53,228 nucleotides of DNA from Ruminococcus sp. (GTDB taxonomy: Bacteria > Bacillota > Clostridia > Oscillospirales > Ruminococcaceae), in the NCBI GenBank assembly GCA_030533265.1, contig JAUNJM010000005.1, positions 1 through 53,228 of the forward strand, read 5' to 3'. The position numbers were made by a program, and so were the translations under genes. The notes below the pieces were generated by a model. That model was not told the DNA's origin. It saw only the letters and a program-made list of their open reading frames with translations, and searched no databases. How positions within the stretch are numbered: the stretch's first letter is position 1; each line of letters starts with the position of its first letter. Below are positions 32,428-42,041 of this stretch, one piece after another.

Positions 32428-33681
32428 TCAGCATCTGCATATCCTTGCGCCGACTGAACCGAGCTGTTTTTCTATATTCTCATAACCTCTGTCAACAAGT
32501 TTGACATTTGATATTACCGTTTCACCATCAGCAGCGAGTGCTGCAATAATAAGTGCAGCTCCACCCCTGAGGTCAGTAGCGATAACATTTGTACCAAACA
32601 ATCTTTTTACTCCCTCAACAACTGCAACCTTTCCCTCAACCTTTATATCAGCACCCATTCTCACAAGCTCATCAACGTGCCTGTAACGGTTTTCAAAAAT
32701 ATTTTCGACAATAACGCTCGTTCCCTGAGCCTTGGTAAGCACTGCCATGATTATGGCCTGAGCATCAGTCGGAAATCCCGGATAAGGCATTGTCCTGATT
32801 GTCTTGACAGCCTTGAGAGCTTTTTTACCGTTCAGATAAATATTGTCGTCATAAACAAAAACGCCACAGCCCATCTGTTCAAAAACGGGGAGAACTGCGT
32901 CAATATCCTGAGGTCTGCTGTTTTTAAGAGAAATTTCTCCTCCTGTAAGAGCAGCCGCACCAAGCAGTGTACACGACACTATCCTGTCAGGCATAACACT
33001 GTATTCACAGTCATGAAGCTCTCTTACCCCCGTTATATAAATAACACTTCCTCCATGTCCGCTTATCCTCGCACCACAAGAGTTCAGAAACCCTGCCAGA
33101 TCAGAAATCTCAGGCTCTCTTGCAGCGTTGTATATAACCGTATCGCCCTTTGCAAGACAAGCGGCAAGCATAATGTTCTCCGTCGCACCAACAGACGGAA
33201 ACGAAAGACTTATCTTGGCACCCTTGAGTCCCTTAGGGCACGAGCAATCAAGCACTCCATATTCTTCCTTTATCACTACACCCATTTGTCTGAGTGCAGA
33301 AATATGCATATCAATAGGACGTGGACCAAGCTCACACCCACCCGGAAATGAAAGTGAACATCTTCCCATACGTCCGAGAACAGCTCCCAGAAAAACGATA
33401 GATGACCTCATCTCACGCATCAGATCATCAGGAACATAGCTCCTTGATATTGTATCAGGATCAACAGTTACCGTGTTTCCGTCAAAGCTGCACGAGCATC
33501 CAAGACAGGTCAGTATCCTGCAAGCAGCGAATACATCTGAAAGTCTTGGGCAATTATGTAGCGTAACTTTGCCTCTGGAAAGAACACATGCTGAAAGCAA
33601 AGGCAAAGCACTGTTTTTTGCTCCCTGCACAGAAATTTCACCATTTATCCGTATTCCACCCTCTATTTTGAGCCTTTGCAT
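32428..33681 (-). CDS. murA: UDP-N-acetylglucosamine 1-carboxyvinyltransferase
   Basis: First committed step of peptidoglycan synthesis. The 417 residues have Lys22 in QGAKNSALP, the catalytic Cys116 in FPGGCELGPRPIDMHI (fosfomycin target residue present), PGFPTDAQA and ENIFENRYRH. The ATG at 33681 has AAGGGAG upstream; the longer frame to 33711 has no site. Located between murG and ftsQ in the dcw cluster, a frequent place in Clostridia. Confidence 0.96.
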   Translation of the reverse strand: MQRLKIEGGIRINGEISVQGAKNSALPLLSACVLSRGKVTLHNCPRLSDVFAACRILTCLGCSCSFDGNTVTVDPDTISRSYVPDDLMREMRSSIVFLGAVLGRMGRCSLSFPGGCELGPRPIDMHISALRQMGVVIKEEYGVLDCSCPKGLKGAKISLSFPSVGATENIMLAACLAKGDTVIYNAAREPEISDLAGFLNSCGARISGHGGSVIYITGVRELHDCEYSVMPDRIVSCTLLGAAALTGGEISLKNSRPQDIDAVLPVFEQMGCGVFVYDDNIYLNGKKALKAVKTIRTMPYPGFPTDAQAIIMAVLTKAQGTSVIVENIFENRYRHVDELVRMGADIKVEGKVAVVEGVKRLFGTNVIATDLRGGAALIIAALAADGETVISNVKLVDRGYENIEKQLGSVGARICRC

Positions 33682-33758
33682 AAAGCTTCTCTCCCTTACA
33701 AAGAAATTCATAAACTATATTATGCAATTTCGTTATGCAAGGTGAAAAGCCGACCTTT

Positions 33759-34895
33759 TTAGTCCACTTTCAAAAGTGGTTTTATCGCATTATATATTCT
33801 GTCATCAGTATCGCTGATATTAAGCTCTGCAGAATTGCGTGAAAGCACTTCAAGCTTTTCCGGATCACTTATCAGCTCACTGACTTTATTGATAATAGTA
33901 TTCTCATCTAAATCCTTTTCTTCGAATACAAATCCTGCACCTGCATTCTGCAAAACCATGCCGTTGTGATACTGATGATTTTCAGCAACCATCGGTGACG
34001 GGATAAGTATCGCACCTCTGCCAACTGCTTCAAGCTCAGCAAGTGTACTTGCACCACACCTTGTAATAACAAGATCGGCAGCAGCCATACAAAGAGGCAT
34101 ATTTATATATTCTTTTATAATAAGCCGAGGATTATTCTTAACGTTGATGCCCTGTTCTTCAAGCTTTTCAACATAGTCCGAATATTCCTCATAAGTACCA
34201 TACGAATGAACATGATTTACCTTTATATTATTGTCCTGATACCATTTGAGAAGTCTTGCAATATTTTCATTAAGAACCTGAGATCCAAGACTTCCACCTG
34301 ATGACATTATGCAAATCTCGTTTTCACTGAAACCAAGTTCTGTTTTAGCATCAACTCTGGATTTTTTCTCAAAAGCTTTTCTTACAGGCAACCCTGTAAC
34401 CACAACTTTTGACATGACTGACGGATCAAGATTCTTTGTTTCCTTGACAGTCAGCATTATCCTGTCAACTTTTTTGGAAAGCAGTTTAGTTGTCACACCT
34501 GCAAAGGCATTCGCCTCATGTATAGCAGTCTTTATACCCATCTGAGCAGCTTTTCTCACAATCGGGCCCGAAACATATCCACCTGTTCCGATAACAAGAT
34601 CAGGCTTGAAATCTTTTATTATCCTCTTAGCCTGTTTACCTGTACTGCAAAGATAATACAAAGCCTTGAAATTTCTCTTTATATTCTCAGCATTTATCTT
34701 TCGCTGAAAGCCCTCAACCATAATAGGCTCAAAACGATAACCGTTTTGTGGAATAAGCTTAGCCTCCAGCTTTTTAGGATTCCCGGCAAAACAGAACTCA
34801 GCATCAGGATGATGTGATTTTATAATTTCTGCAATGGCAAGTGCAGGATTGATATGTCCTGCTGTACCTCCGCCTGCAAGTAAAACTCTCAACAT
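33759..34895 (-). CDS. murG: UDP-GlcNAc:lipid I transferase MurG
   Basis: Peripheral membrane GT28 glycosyltransferase making lipid II, 378 residues. The N-terminal glycine loop is LLAGGGTAGHINPA (5-18) and the second loop is GTGGYVSGP. The donor-site region is SSGGSLGSQ and ITRCGASTLAELEAVGRGAILIPSPMVAENHQYHN. GAGAGGA precedes the ATG. It lies between ftsW and murA. Confidence 0.97.
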   Translation of the reverse strand: MLRVLLAGGGTAGHINPALAIAEIIKSHHPDAEFCFAGNPKKLEAKLIPQNGYRFEPIMVEGFQRKINAENIKRNFKALYYLCSTGKQAKRIIKDFKPDLVIGTGGYVSGPIVRKAAQMGIKTAIHEANAFAGVTTKLLSKKVDRIMLTVKETKNLDPSVMSKVVVTGLPVRKAFEKKSRVDAKTELGFSENEICIMSSGGSLGSQVLNENIARLLKWYQDNNIKVNHVHSYGTYEEYSDYVEKLEEQGINVKNNPRLIIKEYINMPLCMAAADLVITRCGASTLAELEAVGRGAILIPSPMVAENHQYHNGMVLQNAGAGFVFEEKDLDENTIINKVSELISDPEKLEVLSRNSAELNISDTDDRIYNAIKPLLKVD

Positions 34896-34927
34896 AAAAC
34901 TATCCTCTCCGTATCCATTTATGCAAA

Positions 34928-36154
34928 CTACTTAGGTATATTGCCCTGTCGTGAAACGTTCAGAAGAATACCCACTTCCAATAGCTGAAAAAGAAGTGCT
35001 GTACCGCCCGAACTGAAAAACGGCAGTGAGATACCTGTGTTCGGGAACGCATTGCAGGCAACAGCAATGTTAAGCAATGCCTGAAAGCCTATCTGCATAA
35101 CTATACCGACACTAAGGTACATTCCGAATCTGTCCTTTGACCTTGAAGCAATATAGAATCCCCTGAGAATGAACAGCAAGAACAGGATAATAACTATCAT
35201 TGCACCGATAAATCCAAGCTCTTCACAGATTATAGAAAAAATAAAGTCGTTCTGAGATTCAGGAAGATAAAGATATTTTTGTCTTGACTGTCCGAAACCG
35301 AGTCCGAAAAGTCCACCCGAACCGATAGCGAGCAACCCCTGATATGTCTGAGCTGTTTCACCTCTGATGTCGGACATCGGGTCAGTCCAGCTCTGGAATC
35401 TTGTCGAAATATACGAGAACTTATCAGGCACCAGTATGCCCAGCACAAGTGCAGCTATTCCCGCTAATATCAAACCAATAATGATAAGCCCCCAGAAATA
35501 CTTTCTCGGAATATCACTTATAAACATCATTGTCAATCCGATAAGTGTAATGATAAGCATCGCAGAAATATGTCTCTGAACAACAAGAACACCACAAACG
35601 CTTGCAAGAATTATCGCAAACGGAACGGTAGCATAATACTTGTTCTTGAATTTAGGAAAATTCACTGCCAGTATGTACGCAAAAATGATAATAAACGCTA
35701 TTTTAAGTAACTCTGACGGTTGAAACTGAAAACCGGCAATACTCAGCCATCTTTTAGCATCCGCCTTTGACACACCGAAAAACGCAGTATATGTCGTAAG
35801 AGACAGTGCAAATATGAACGACAAGAAAGCTATCTTTGTATTCTGGAAAAAGTGGTAATCAAGCACTGAAAAAACCATCATGCCTACCACACCGATAGAG
35901 GCGAAAATCGTTTGTCTTTTGAGATAATGATAACCATTTCCGAACTCGTCTATACTCGTAGCATAGCTTGCCGAAAACAACATTGATATTCCAAAAACCA
36001 GAAGCACCAATACAAGTATTAAAAAAGGTTTATCTATTTCGCTGAGAATAAATCTGAAATTAAAAGACTTTCTTGCCTGTGCAACAGGCTGTCTGGGACG
36101 TGGACGACTGTGGACTATTGTTGAACCGTTACGTCCTGACTGTTTATCTGCCAA
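34928..36154 (-). CDS. ftsW: SEDS peptidoglycan polymerase FtsW
   Basis: Polytopic division glycosyltransferase, 408 residues and about ten TM helices. A basic, Arg/Pro-rich cytoplasmic N-terminus comes first. Family motifs are AKRWLSIAGFQFQPSELLKIAFI (about 141-163), GLGFGQSRQKYLYLPESQNDFIF and TGISLPFFSSGGTALL. The TTG start has AGGAGG 8 nt upstream. Encoded directly after murF, where mraY and murD would normally intervene. Confidence 0.96.
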   Translation of the reverse strand: MADKQSGRNGSTIVHSRPRPRQPVAQARKSFNFRFILSEIDKPFLILVLVLLVFGISMLFSASYATSIDEFGNGYHYLKRQTIFASIGVVGMMVFSVLDYHFFQNTKIAFLSFIFALSLTTYTAFFGVSKADAKRWLSIAGFQFQPSELLKIAFIIIFAYILAVNFPKFKNKYYATVPFAIILASVCGVLVVQRHISAMLIITLIGLTMMFISDIPRKYFWGLIIIGLILAGIAALVLGILVPDKFSYISTRFQSWTDPMSDIRGETAQTYQGLLAIGSGGLFGLGFGQSRQKYLYLPESQNDFIFSIICEELGFIGAMIVIILFLLFILRGFYIASRSKDRFGMYLSVGIVMQIGFQALLNIAVACNAFPNTGISLPFFSSGGTALLFQLLEVGILLNVSRQGNIPK

Positions 36155-36191
36155 AATAAAAACCTCCTTTTACCTATATTTTAAAATCATA

Positions 36192-37550
36192 TTATCCCAG
36201 GTTATTGATAACTTCTTCAAGCTTCATTCCACGACTGCCCTTGAAAAGCACCGTGTCACCCTCTTGAAGCATTGCTTTAAGGTATTCTGCAAGCTCCTCT
36301 CTTGTTTCAAAGTGAGCACACTTGTCTGCACCAAAGCCCTTTTTAACAGCTCCTTCAATGTAATATGCAGAGTCACTGCCAAAGCATAAAAGCATATCTG
36401 CAGATGAATCAGCAACATATTCGCCGACAGTTCTGTGCAGAGTCTTTGACATCTTGCCAAGCTCAAGCATATCTGCAAGTACGCATATCTTTTTACCCTT
36501 TTCTTTAGTGTTTGAAAGCACATTGATAGCCGCTTTCATCGAATCAGGCGAAGCGTTATAGCAGTCAACAATAAACGTCTTTCCGTTTGACTGCTTTACA
36601 TTCTGTCTTAAACCATCAGGACGGTATTTTGCAATACCTGAAACGATTCTCTCAGGCTCAATATCAAGCTGAAGTCCAACACAGAACGCTGCAAGAGCGT
36701 TTTTGACATTATGCTCACCCATACAATTTATAACGGCATCTATCCTGCCATCAGGATAATTTATAACAAAGCTTATGCTGTTTTCATCACTTTTGATTTC
36801 AGTAGCATAAACATCACAATCTTTTTTCTTGACAGAATAATAAACCACTTTTCTACCATCATGAATCTGAGCATTCCTCAGCATTTTATCATCATAACAG
36901 AGAATAAGAGGAGCGTCATAATCAGCACCGTCCAGAATCTCCATTTTCGCTTTGAGAATATTCTCCTGAGTTCCGAGATTTTCAATATGTGAAAAACCGA
37001 TATTAGTTATAACAGCAATATTAGGCTGAGAACACATCGAAAGCCTTGAAATCTCTCCCAGATGCGACATTCCCATTTCTATAACAGCAGCAGTATGCTT
37101 GCTTTCAAGTCCGAACAATGTTTTGGGCAGACCAATCTCATTGTTATAGTTGCCCTCGGTTTTGAGTGTTTCAAACTTTTCGGAAACAACAAGTGAAATC
37201 ATTTCCTTAGTAGTAGTTTTTCCAACACTGCCTGTTATTCCGACAAGTGGAATGTTAAATTTACTCCTGTAGTATGTTGCAAGATCAAGCAAAGCCTTGC
37301 GTGTTGAGTCAACAATAATGCACTTTGCATTCTCAACAGCTCTCTCGGTAATAACAGCTTTTGCACCCTGTTCCATGGCCTTTTTTGCAAAATCGTGTCC
37401 GTCAAAATTAGCACCCTTCAATGCTATGAACACAGAATTTTCTATTTTTTCTCTGGTATCGGTTGAAATACTCTCAACAAAAGCATCTGACGGATAGCCA
37501 AAGCTTCCGTCAACAGCCTTTACTATTTCAGCCAATGTCATCTTTTCCAT
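36192..37550 (-). CDS. murF: UDP-MurNAc-tripeptide D-alanyl-D-alanine ligase
   Basis: Adds D-Ala-D-Ala to the stem peptide, 452 residues. P-loop GITGSVGKTTTKEM at about 105-118, then EGNYNNEIGLP, EMGMSHLGEI, GEHNVKNALAA and YNASPDSMKAA. These support MurF rather than the other Mur ligases. The ATG at 37550 has GGAG 7 nt upstream; the in-frame TTG at 37562 overlaps it. It follows murE by 29 nt. Confidence 0.97.
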   Translation of the reverse strand: MEKMTLAEIVKAVDGSFGYPSDAFVESISTDTREKIENSVFIALKGANFDGHDFAKKAMEQGAKAVITERAVENAKCIIVDSTRKALLDLATYYRSKFNIPLVGITGSVGKTTTKEMISLVVSEKFETLKTEGNYNNEIGLPKTLFGLESKHTAAVIEMGMSHLGEISRLSMCSQPNIAVITNIGFSHIENLGTQENILKAKMEILDGADYDAPLILCYDDKMLRNAQIHDGRKVVYYSVKKKDCDVYATEIKSDENSISFVINYPDGRIDAVINCMGEHNVKNALAAFCVGLQLDIEPERIVSGIAKYRPDGLRQNVKQSNGKTFIVDCYNASPDSMKAAINVLSNTKEKGKKICVLADMLELGKMSKTLHRTVGEYVADSSADMLLCFGSDSAYYIEGAVKKGFGADKCAHFETREELAEYLKAMLQEGDTVLFKGSRGMKLEEVINNLG

Positions 37551-37579
37551 AACTATCTCCAATCAAAATCTGATCTTTA

Positions 37580-39016
37580 TCAATCAAGCTCTGCAAGTGC
37601 CTCAGCGACTACTTCTCTTTCGTCAAAGTGTATCTTCACCCCACCTGCAAGTATCTGATAATCCTCGTGGCCCTTGCCTGCAAGAACTATCACATCATCC
37701 TTTTCAGCATTTTTTACTGCCCAGTGAATAGCCTCTCGTCTGTCGCATATCTTGACATATGGCGTATTCTTACCCTCAAGGCCTTTGAGTACATCACTGA
37801 TAATATCCTCAGGATCTTCATTTCTCGGATTATCCGATGTAACGATAAGAAAATCCGCATTATCAGCAGCAGCCTGAGCCATAAGTGGTCTTTTCTTTGC
37901 ATCTCTGTTGCCACCACAGCCGAACAGACACTTCACCTTACCCTTTGCCGAGCCTTTTATAGCTTTCAGCACGTTCACAATAGCATCAGGAGTATGAGCA
38001 TAGTCACATATAACAGTAAAATCCCTGCCTGTAGGAACAACCTCTGCCCTGCCTCTGACACCGTTCATTGAATTTATAAATTTTATCGCCTGCTCAACGT
38101 CAAATCCAAGCGTTTCACAGCAAGCGATAACAGCAAGCGAATTTGAAACGTTAAAAAGTCCCGGCATACTGAATGTTACATTATGTTTTTCCTTGTTGTC
38201 AGCAAAAACATACTTCACACCGTCAGACGACAGAATAATATCCTCAGCATAAAAATCAGCAACTCGCTCAGCCGAGAAAGTCTTTGCAGGACAAGGAATC
38301 TCACTGAGATAACGTTTACCTGCCTCATCGTCAATGTTTATAATAGCATTATCGGCAATATCAAAAAGCATTTTCTTTGCCTGATAATAGTTTTCCATAG
38401 TGCCGTGAACATCAAGATGATCCTGTGTAAGATTCGTAAACACTCCCACCTTGAACTGACAGCCCTCAACACGTTTCTGTTCAAGCCCCTGTGATGAAAC
38501 CTCCATGATGACATATTCACACTCAGCGTCTGCCATTTTTCTGAACAGTTCAAACAAATCATAAGGCTCAGGAGTCGTTCTTGCAGTAGGAATTATCTCC
38601 TCACCGATCTCGTTCTGACAAGTACCGATAAGACCTGCCTTACATCCGAAATCGGTCAGCACCTTTTTCAGCACCGTTGTTATGGTAGTCTTTCCGTTAG
38701 TACCTGTAACACCGATAAGCTTAAGCTCCTTTTCAGGATTGCCGAACCAGTTTGCACAAAGTCTTGGATATGCACCTCTTGTATCTGGGACAATTATCTG
38801 ATTTTCAAGTCCCAGATCCTGTTCAACAACAACCACAGATGCACCTTTATCGAGCATCTGCTGTGCAACGGAATGTCCATCAAAAGTGTTACCCTTGATG
38901 CAGACAAACATAGCTCCCTTCGGGAACTCTGTTCTGTTATCGGAAGTTATCGCTGTAATTTCAATGTCAGGCAAATCAGTCTGTGCTATGCCTTTTATCA
39001 AATCATAAAGTTTCAT
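37580..39016 (-). CDS. murE: UDP-MurNAc-dipeptide 2,6-diaminopimelate ligase
   Basis: Adds the third stem residue, 478 residues. P-loop GVTGTNGKTT at about 102-111, EVSSQGLEQKRVEG, TNLTQDHLDVHG, YAHTPDAIVN and GGNRDAKKRP. The DNPRNEDP motif marks the meso-diaminopimelate-adding type rather than the lysine type. AGGAC lies upstream of the ATG. It follows spoVD by 23 nt. Confidence 0.97.
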   Translation of the reverse strand: MKLYDLIKGIAQTDLPDIEITAITSDNRTEFPKGAMFVCIKGNTFDGHSVAQQMLDKGASVVVVEQDLGLENQIIVPDTRGAYPRLCANWFGNPEKELKLIGVTGTNGKTTITTVLKKVLTDFGCKAGLIGTCQNEIGEEIIPTARTTPEPYDLFELFRKMADAECEYVIMEVSSQGLEQKRVEGCQFKVGVFTNLTQDHLDVHGTMENYYQAKKMLFDIADNAIINIDDEAGKRYLSEIPCPAKTFSAERVADFYAEDIILSSDGVKYVFADNKEKHNVTFSMPGLFNVSNSLAVIACCETLGFDVEQAIKFINSMNGVRGRAEVVPTGRDFTVICDYAHTPDAIVNVLKAIKGSAKGKVKCLFGCGGNRDAKKRPLMAQAAADNADFLIVTSDNPRNEDPEDIISDVLKGLEGKNTPYVKICDRREAIHWAVKNAEKDDVIVLAGKGHEDYQILAGGVKIHFDEREVVAEALAELD

Positions 39017-39039
39017 TTATCATCAGTCCTTATCACAAA

Positions 39040-41373
39040 TTACTGAGAGCCGACACTGCCCTCGACAAATGTTACTGTTATTGCCGTTCCCTCAGGAACA
39101 ATAGCTCCCTCAGCATAATTCTGGTCATAGGATGCAATAGCACCGTTTTCATCAGCACCTGCACCAATTACCGAAAGATTCAATCCATAGCTTTCAAGAA
39201 TCTGCTTTGCCTGTTCTCTTGTCAAACCCTGAATATTCGGAACTGTCACCGTATTTGTATTATAAGATTCGTCAGTATAAAGTACAACCGAGCTTCCACG
39301 TTCAACAGAAATACTTGTCGGCATCTGCTTAACAACCGAATCACCGTCACCAACAACCTTAACGTTAAGTCCGAGGCCTTCGAGTGTCTTTGTAGCGTTG
39401 GAAACAGAATCGAGTTCAACATTCGGTATAGCTATCTGCAATTTTTCGAGTTCTTCCTCAGTATATTCAGGGAAAAGTCCCAGATACGGCAAAACATCCG
39501 AGAATACTTCAACGCATATCGGAGCTGCAACAATGCTTCCGTAGAAGTCGCCACCTGTCGGGTGATCGACCATTACAAGCATTATTACCTCAGGATCATC
39601 AGCAGGTGCAAATGCACAGTATGACGAAACATAAGTTTCGCTGTTGTCTGTATCGAGCTTCTGTGAAGTACCGGATTTACCACCGATTCTATATCCTTTT
39701 ATGTAACAGTTTGAACCGGGCTGTCCGCTTACAACTCCCTCAAGAATCTCACGCATTTCTTTTGAAGTTTCCTCTGAAATGACCTGTCTTTTAACCTGAG
39801 TATCAAAATCCTTTACAACATTTCCATTGGAATCAGTAATCTTGTCAACAATCTGTGGAGTTATAAGATAACCGCCGTTGATAACTGCTGAATAGGCAGT
39901 TATCATCTGTATCGGAGTAACCTTATTCGTCTGACCGAACGATGATGACGCAAGTTCAACACTACCCATTCTTGAAAGTGGCATATAAATACTGCTCACT
40001 TCACTCGGTAGATCAATGCCTGTTTTTTCGGTAAGTCCATATGCTTTGAAATACTCACTGAACTTTTCTGCACCGAGTCGCTGACCTATCTGAACAAAGG
40101 CAGGGTTGCATGAGTTGAGCATCGACAATGCAAGATTCTGAGAGCCATGGTCATTTGTTGACCAACAGTGAATCTTGTAGTCCGCAACCTGAATGAAAGT
40201 GTTACACGAGAAGGTATCCTGCAAAGAAATAGCTTTCTCCTCCAGAGCAGATGAGCCTGTTATAACCTTGAATACTGAGCCCGGGAAATAAAGCTCTGAA
40301 ATAGCCTTGTTCTTCCACTGAACAGACCATGCATTGAGTCTTTTCTCTGCATATTCCTTTGATTCCTCATCCATTTTTGCAAGCTGTGCAGAAATATCCT
40401 TGTCAGTGATCTCAGCAGGAGAATTCGGATTATAGCTATAATTTGTAGCCATAGCATAGACCTGACCCGTTTTCGGATTCATAATGATTCCGCAAGCACG
40501 TTCAGTAGGCTTATGCATATCAACAGCCTTCTGCAAAGCAGTTTCAAGATGATACTGGATATTCACATCTATATTCAGATGAAGCGAATTGCCGTCCTGT
40601 GATTCATAGCTCTGCTTGTATCTGTATGGTATCTCAGTACCGTCACGGGCAGTAGCCGTTACAACACGTCCGTCAACTCCTGCAAGATAATCGTCATAAT
40701 AAGCTTCAAGACCATAGATTCCGTTGCCGTCATAGTCAAGGTGGCCAATAACATTTGATGCAAGTTCATTCTGAGGATAGATTCGTCTTGTTGTCGGATC
40801 ACATCTTATACCGTCAAGCTCCTCATCAGAAAGATACTTTTCGATCTTTTCAGCAACACTCTTTTCGATCTCTCTTTTAAGCACAACATACTGACATTGC
40901 TCATCAGCAATTTTTTCTTTTATGTCACCTGAATCCATTTCAAGAGTCTGTGCAAGAAACGCAACGAGGTCCTGAAAACACTGTTCTGACGTTTTTGTTT
41001 TTTCAAGTACTTCATTGTATTCCTTTATCTTTTTTGCACTTTTGGACTTCTTGATGAGACCCTTATAGTTCTCAATAATCTCATCTTTCTGAGAAATATA
41101 GTCCTTCCAGAGCATGACCTGATCGCAATATACGTTATACATCGTTGCACTCTGAGCAAGTACCTGATTGGTACTGTCAAATATCGTTCCTCTTGACGCC
41201 GGAACGACCGTGCTTCTTACCTGCTGTGATTCTGCAAGTTCTCTCCACTTATCCGATTCCGTCACAGATATTCTGAATATGCTGACGCTGATATACACTG
41301 CGATAATAATCAATAGCAGATTCACCCACAGGTTTAATCTTTTTTTCATAAGGGTTGTCGGTCTGTCTGTCAT
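39040..41373 (-). CDS. SpoVD/PBP2-type penicillin-binding transpeptidase with PASTA domains
   Basis: Division class B PBP of 777 residues. One TM (about 14-34) and a dimerisation domain come first, the latter with a Lys-rich coiled segment at about 95-130. The transpeptidase has Ser366 in PGSVFK, SCN at 421-423 and KSG at 566-568. Two C-terminal PASTA repeats (about 645-702 and 708-772) match the SpoVD architecture. AAAGGAG precedes the ATG. It is the only PBP in the cluster, so it may serve vegetative division (ftsI role) rather than only sporulation; that is inference. Confidence 0.93.
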   Translation of the reverse strand: MTDRPTTLMKKRLNLWVNLLLIIIAVYISVSIFRISVTESDKWRELAESQQVRSTVVPASRGTIFDSTNQVLAQSATMYNVYCDQVMLWKDYISQKDEIIENYKGLIKKSKSAKKIKEYNEVLEKTKTSEQCFQDLVAFLAQTLEMDSGDIKEKIADEQCQYVVLKREIEKSVAEKIEKYLSDEELDGIRCDPTTRRIYPQNELASNVIGHLDYDGNGIYGLEAYYDDYLAGVDGRVVTATARDGTEIPYRYKQSYESQDGNSLHLNIDVNIQYHLETALQKAVDMHKPTERACGIIMNPKTGQVYAMATNYSYNPNSPAEITDKDISAQLAKMDEESKEYAEKRLNAWSVQWKNKAISELYFPGSVFKVITGSSALEEKAISLQDTFSCNTFIQVADYKIHCWSTNDHGSQNLALSMLNSCNPAFVQIGQRLGAEKFSEYFKAYGLTEKTGIDLPSEVSSIYMPLSRMGSVELASSSFGQTNKVTPIQMITAYSAVINGGYLITPQIVDKITDSNGNVVKDFDTQVKRQVISEETSKEMREILEGVVSGQPGSNCYIKGYRIGGKSGTSQKLDTDNSETYVSSYCAFAPADDPEVIMLVMVDHPTGGDFYGSIVAAPICVEVFSDVLPYLGLFPEYTEEELEKLQIAIPNVELDSVSNATKTLEGLGLNVKVVGDGDSVVKQMPTSISVERGSSVVLYTDESYNTNTVTVPNIQGLTREQAKQILESYGLNLSVIGAGADENGAIASYDQNYAEGAIVPEGTAITVTFVEGSVGSQ

Positions 41374-41516
41374 AAAAGCTCCTTTCGCTCAACAGAAACA
41401 TACCGGAAAGTCTATAAATCTTTAAACTAAAACATCTTTCCGTACACAAAACAATACAACAAGAAAGCTAAGCACAAAATGTTGTCCCTAACTTTCTTTA
41501 TAGCTATTCTATTTAA

Positions 41517-41990
41517 TTATAATCCGATATATTCCAGAACATCGGAAAACCACCTTGTGATTTTCACAAACACATTCGTGTTATCGGTATCTATTACCTC
41601 CGCAATCGTTTCTTTTTCGACTTCAACATATTCTATCTGCGACTTATCAAGCTTCTGAAGTCCGAGTTCCTTTTCGGCATACTCCTCGACCTTGATCAGC
41701 CCTGTTTTTGAGTCGATCTCCGATTTAAGGCTTATATTCTCATCATTGAGCAAAGCAAGCTCATTTCTCATCTGTGACTGCTGAGCATAAAGGCTTGAAA
41801 GCTCAACCCGTCCATATATCATCGAACACATCATTGCCAATGCAACAAGTGCCAACGAGATAATACCGACAGTAGTTATTCTTTTGTTACCGGCTTCTGC
41901 ATTTAGACGATGCTTTATCTTTCGTGAATGAGCAAGCTCCTGCTCATCATAGACAGCATAATCAAATGCAAGATTATTTGTTTTTGCCAT
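41517..41990 (-). CDS. ftsL: FtsL-like divisome protein
   Basis: 157 residues. A polar N-terminus, one TM helix (about 38-59) and a coiled coil with a heptad pattern (SSLYAQQSQMRNELALLNDENISLKSEID, about 65-93), then YAEKELGLQKLD, typical of FtsL/DivIC. The tail beyond the coiled coil is about 35 residues longer than usual. Its place between rsmH and the PBP gene decides the name. The 143-nt gap to spoVD contains two nested weak dyads (41402-41441, 41461-41501). Confidence 0.85.
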   Translation of the reverse strand: MAKTNNLAFDYAVYDEQELAHSRKIKHRLNAEAGNKRITTVGIISLALVALAMMCSMIYGRVELSSLYAQQSQMRNELALLNDENISLKSEIDSKTGLIKVEEYAEKELGLQKLDKSQIEYVEVEKETIAEVIDTDNTNVFVKITRWFSDVLEYIGL

Positions 41991-42041
41991 TATTTATAAC
42001 CCTCTTTAATACGTTCCTGTGTTTTTATATTCTGATTTTTA

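Noticed and set aside
41403-41501. Terminator or riboswitch between ftsL and spoVD
   Set aside because: Two dyads (CGGAAAG/CTTTCCG and AAGAAAG/CTTTCTT) have long loops and no proper T-run; no known leader RNA pattern.
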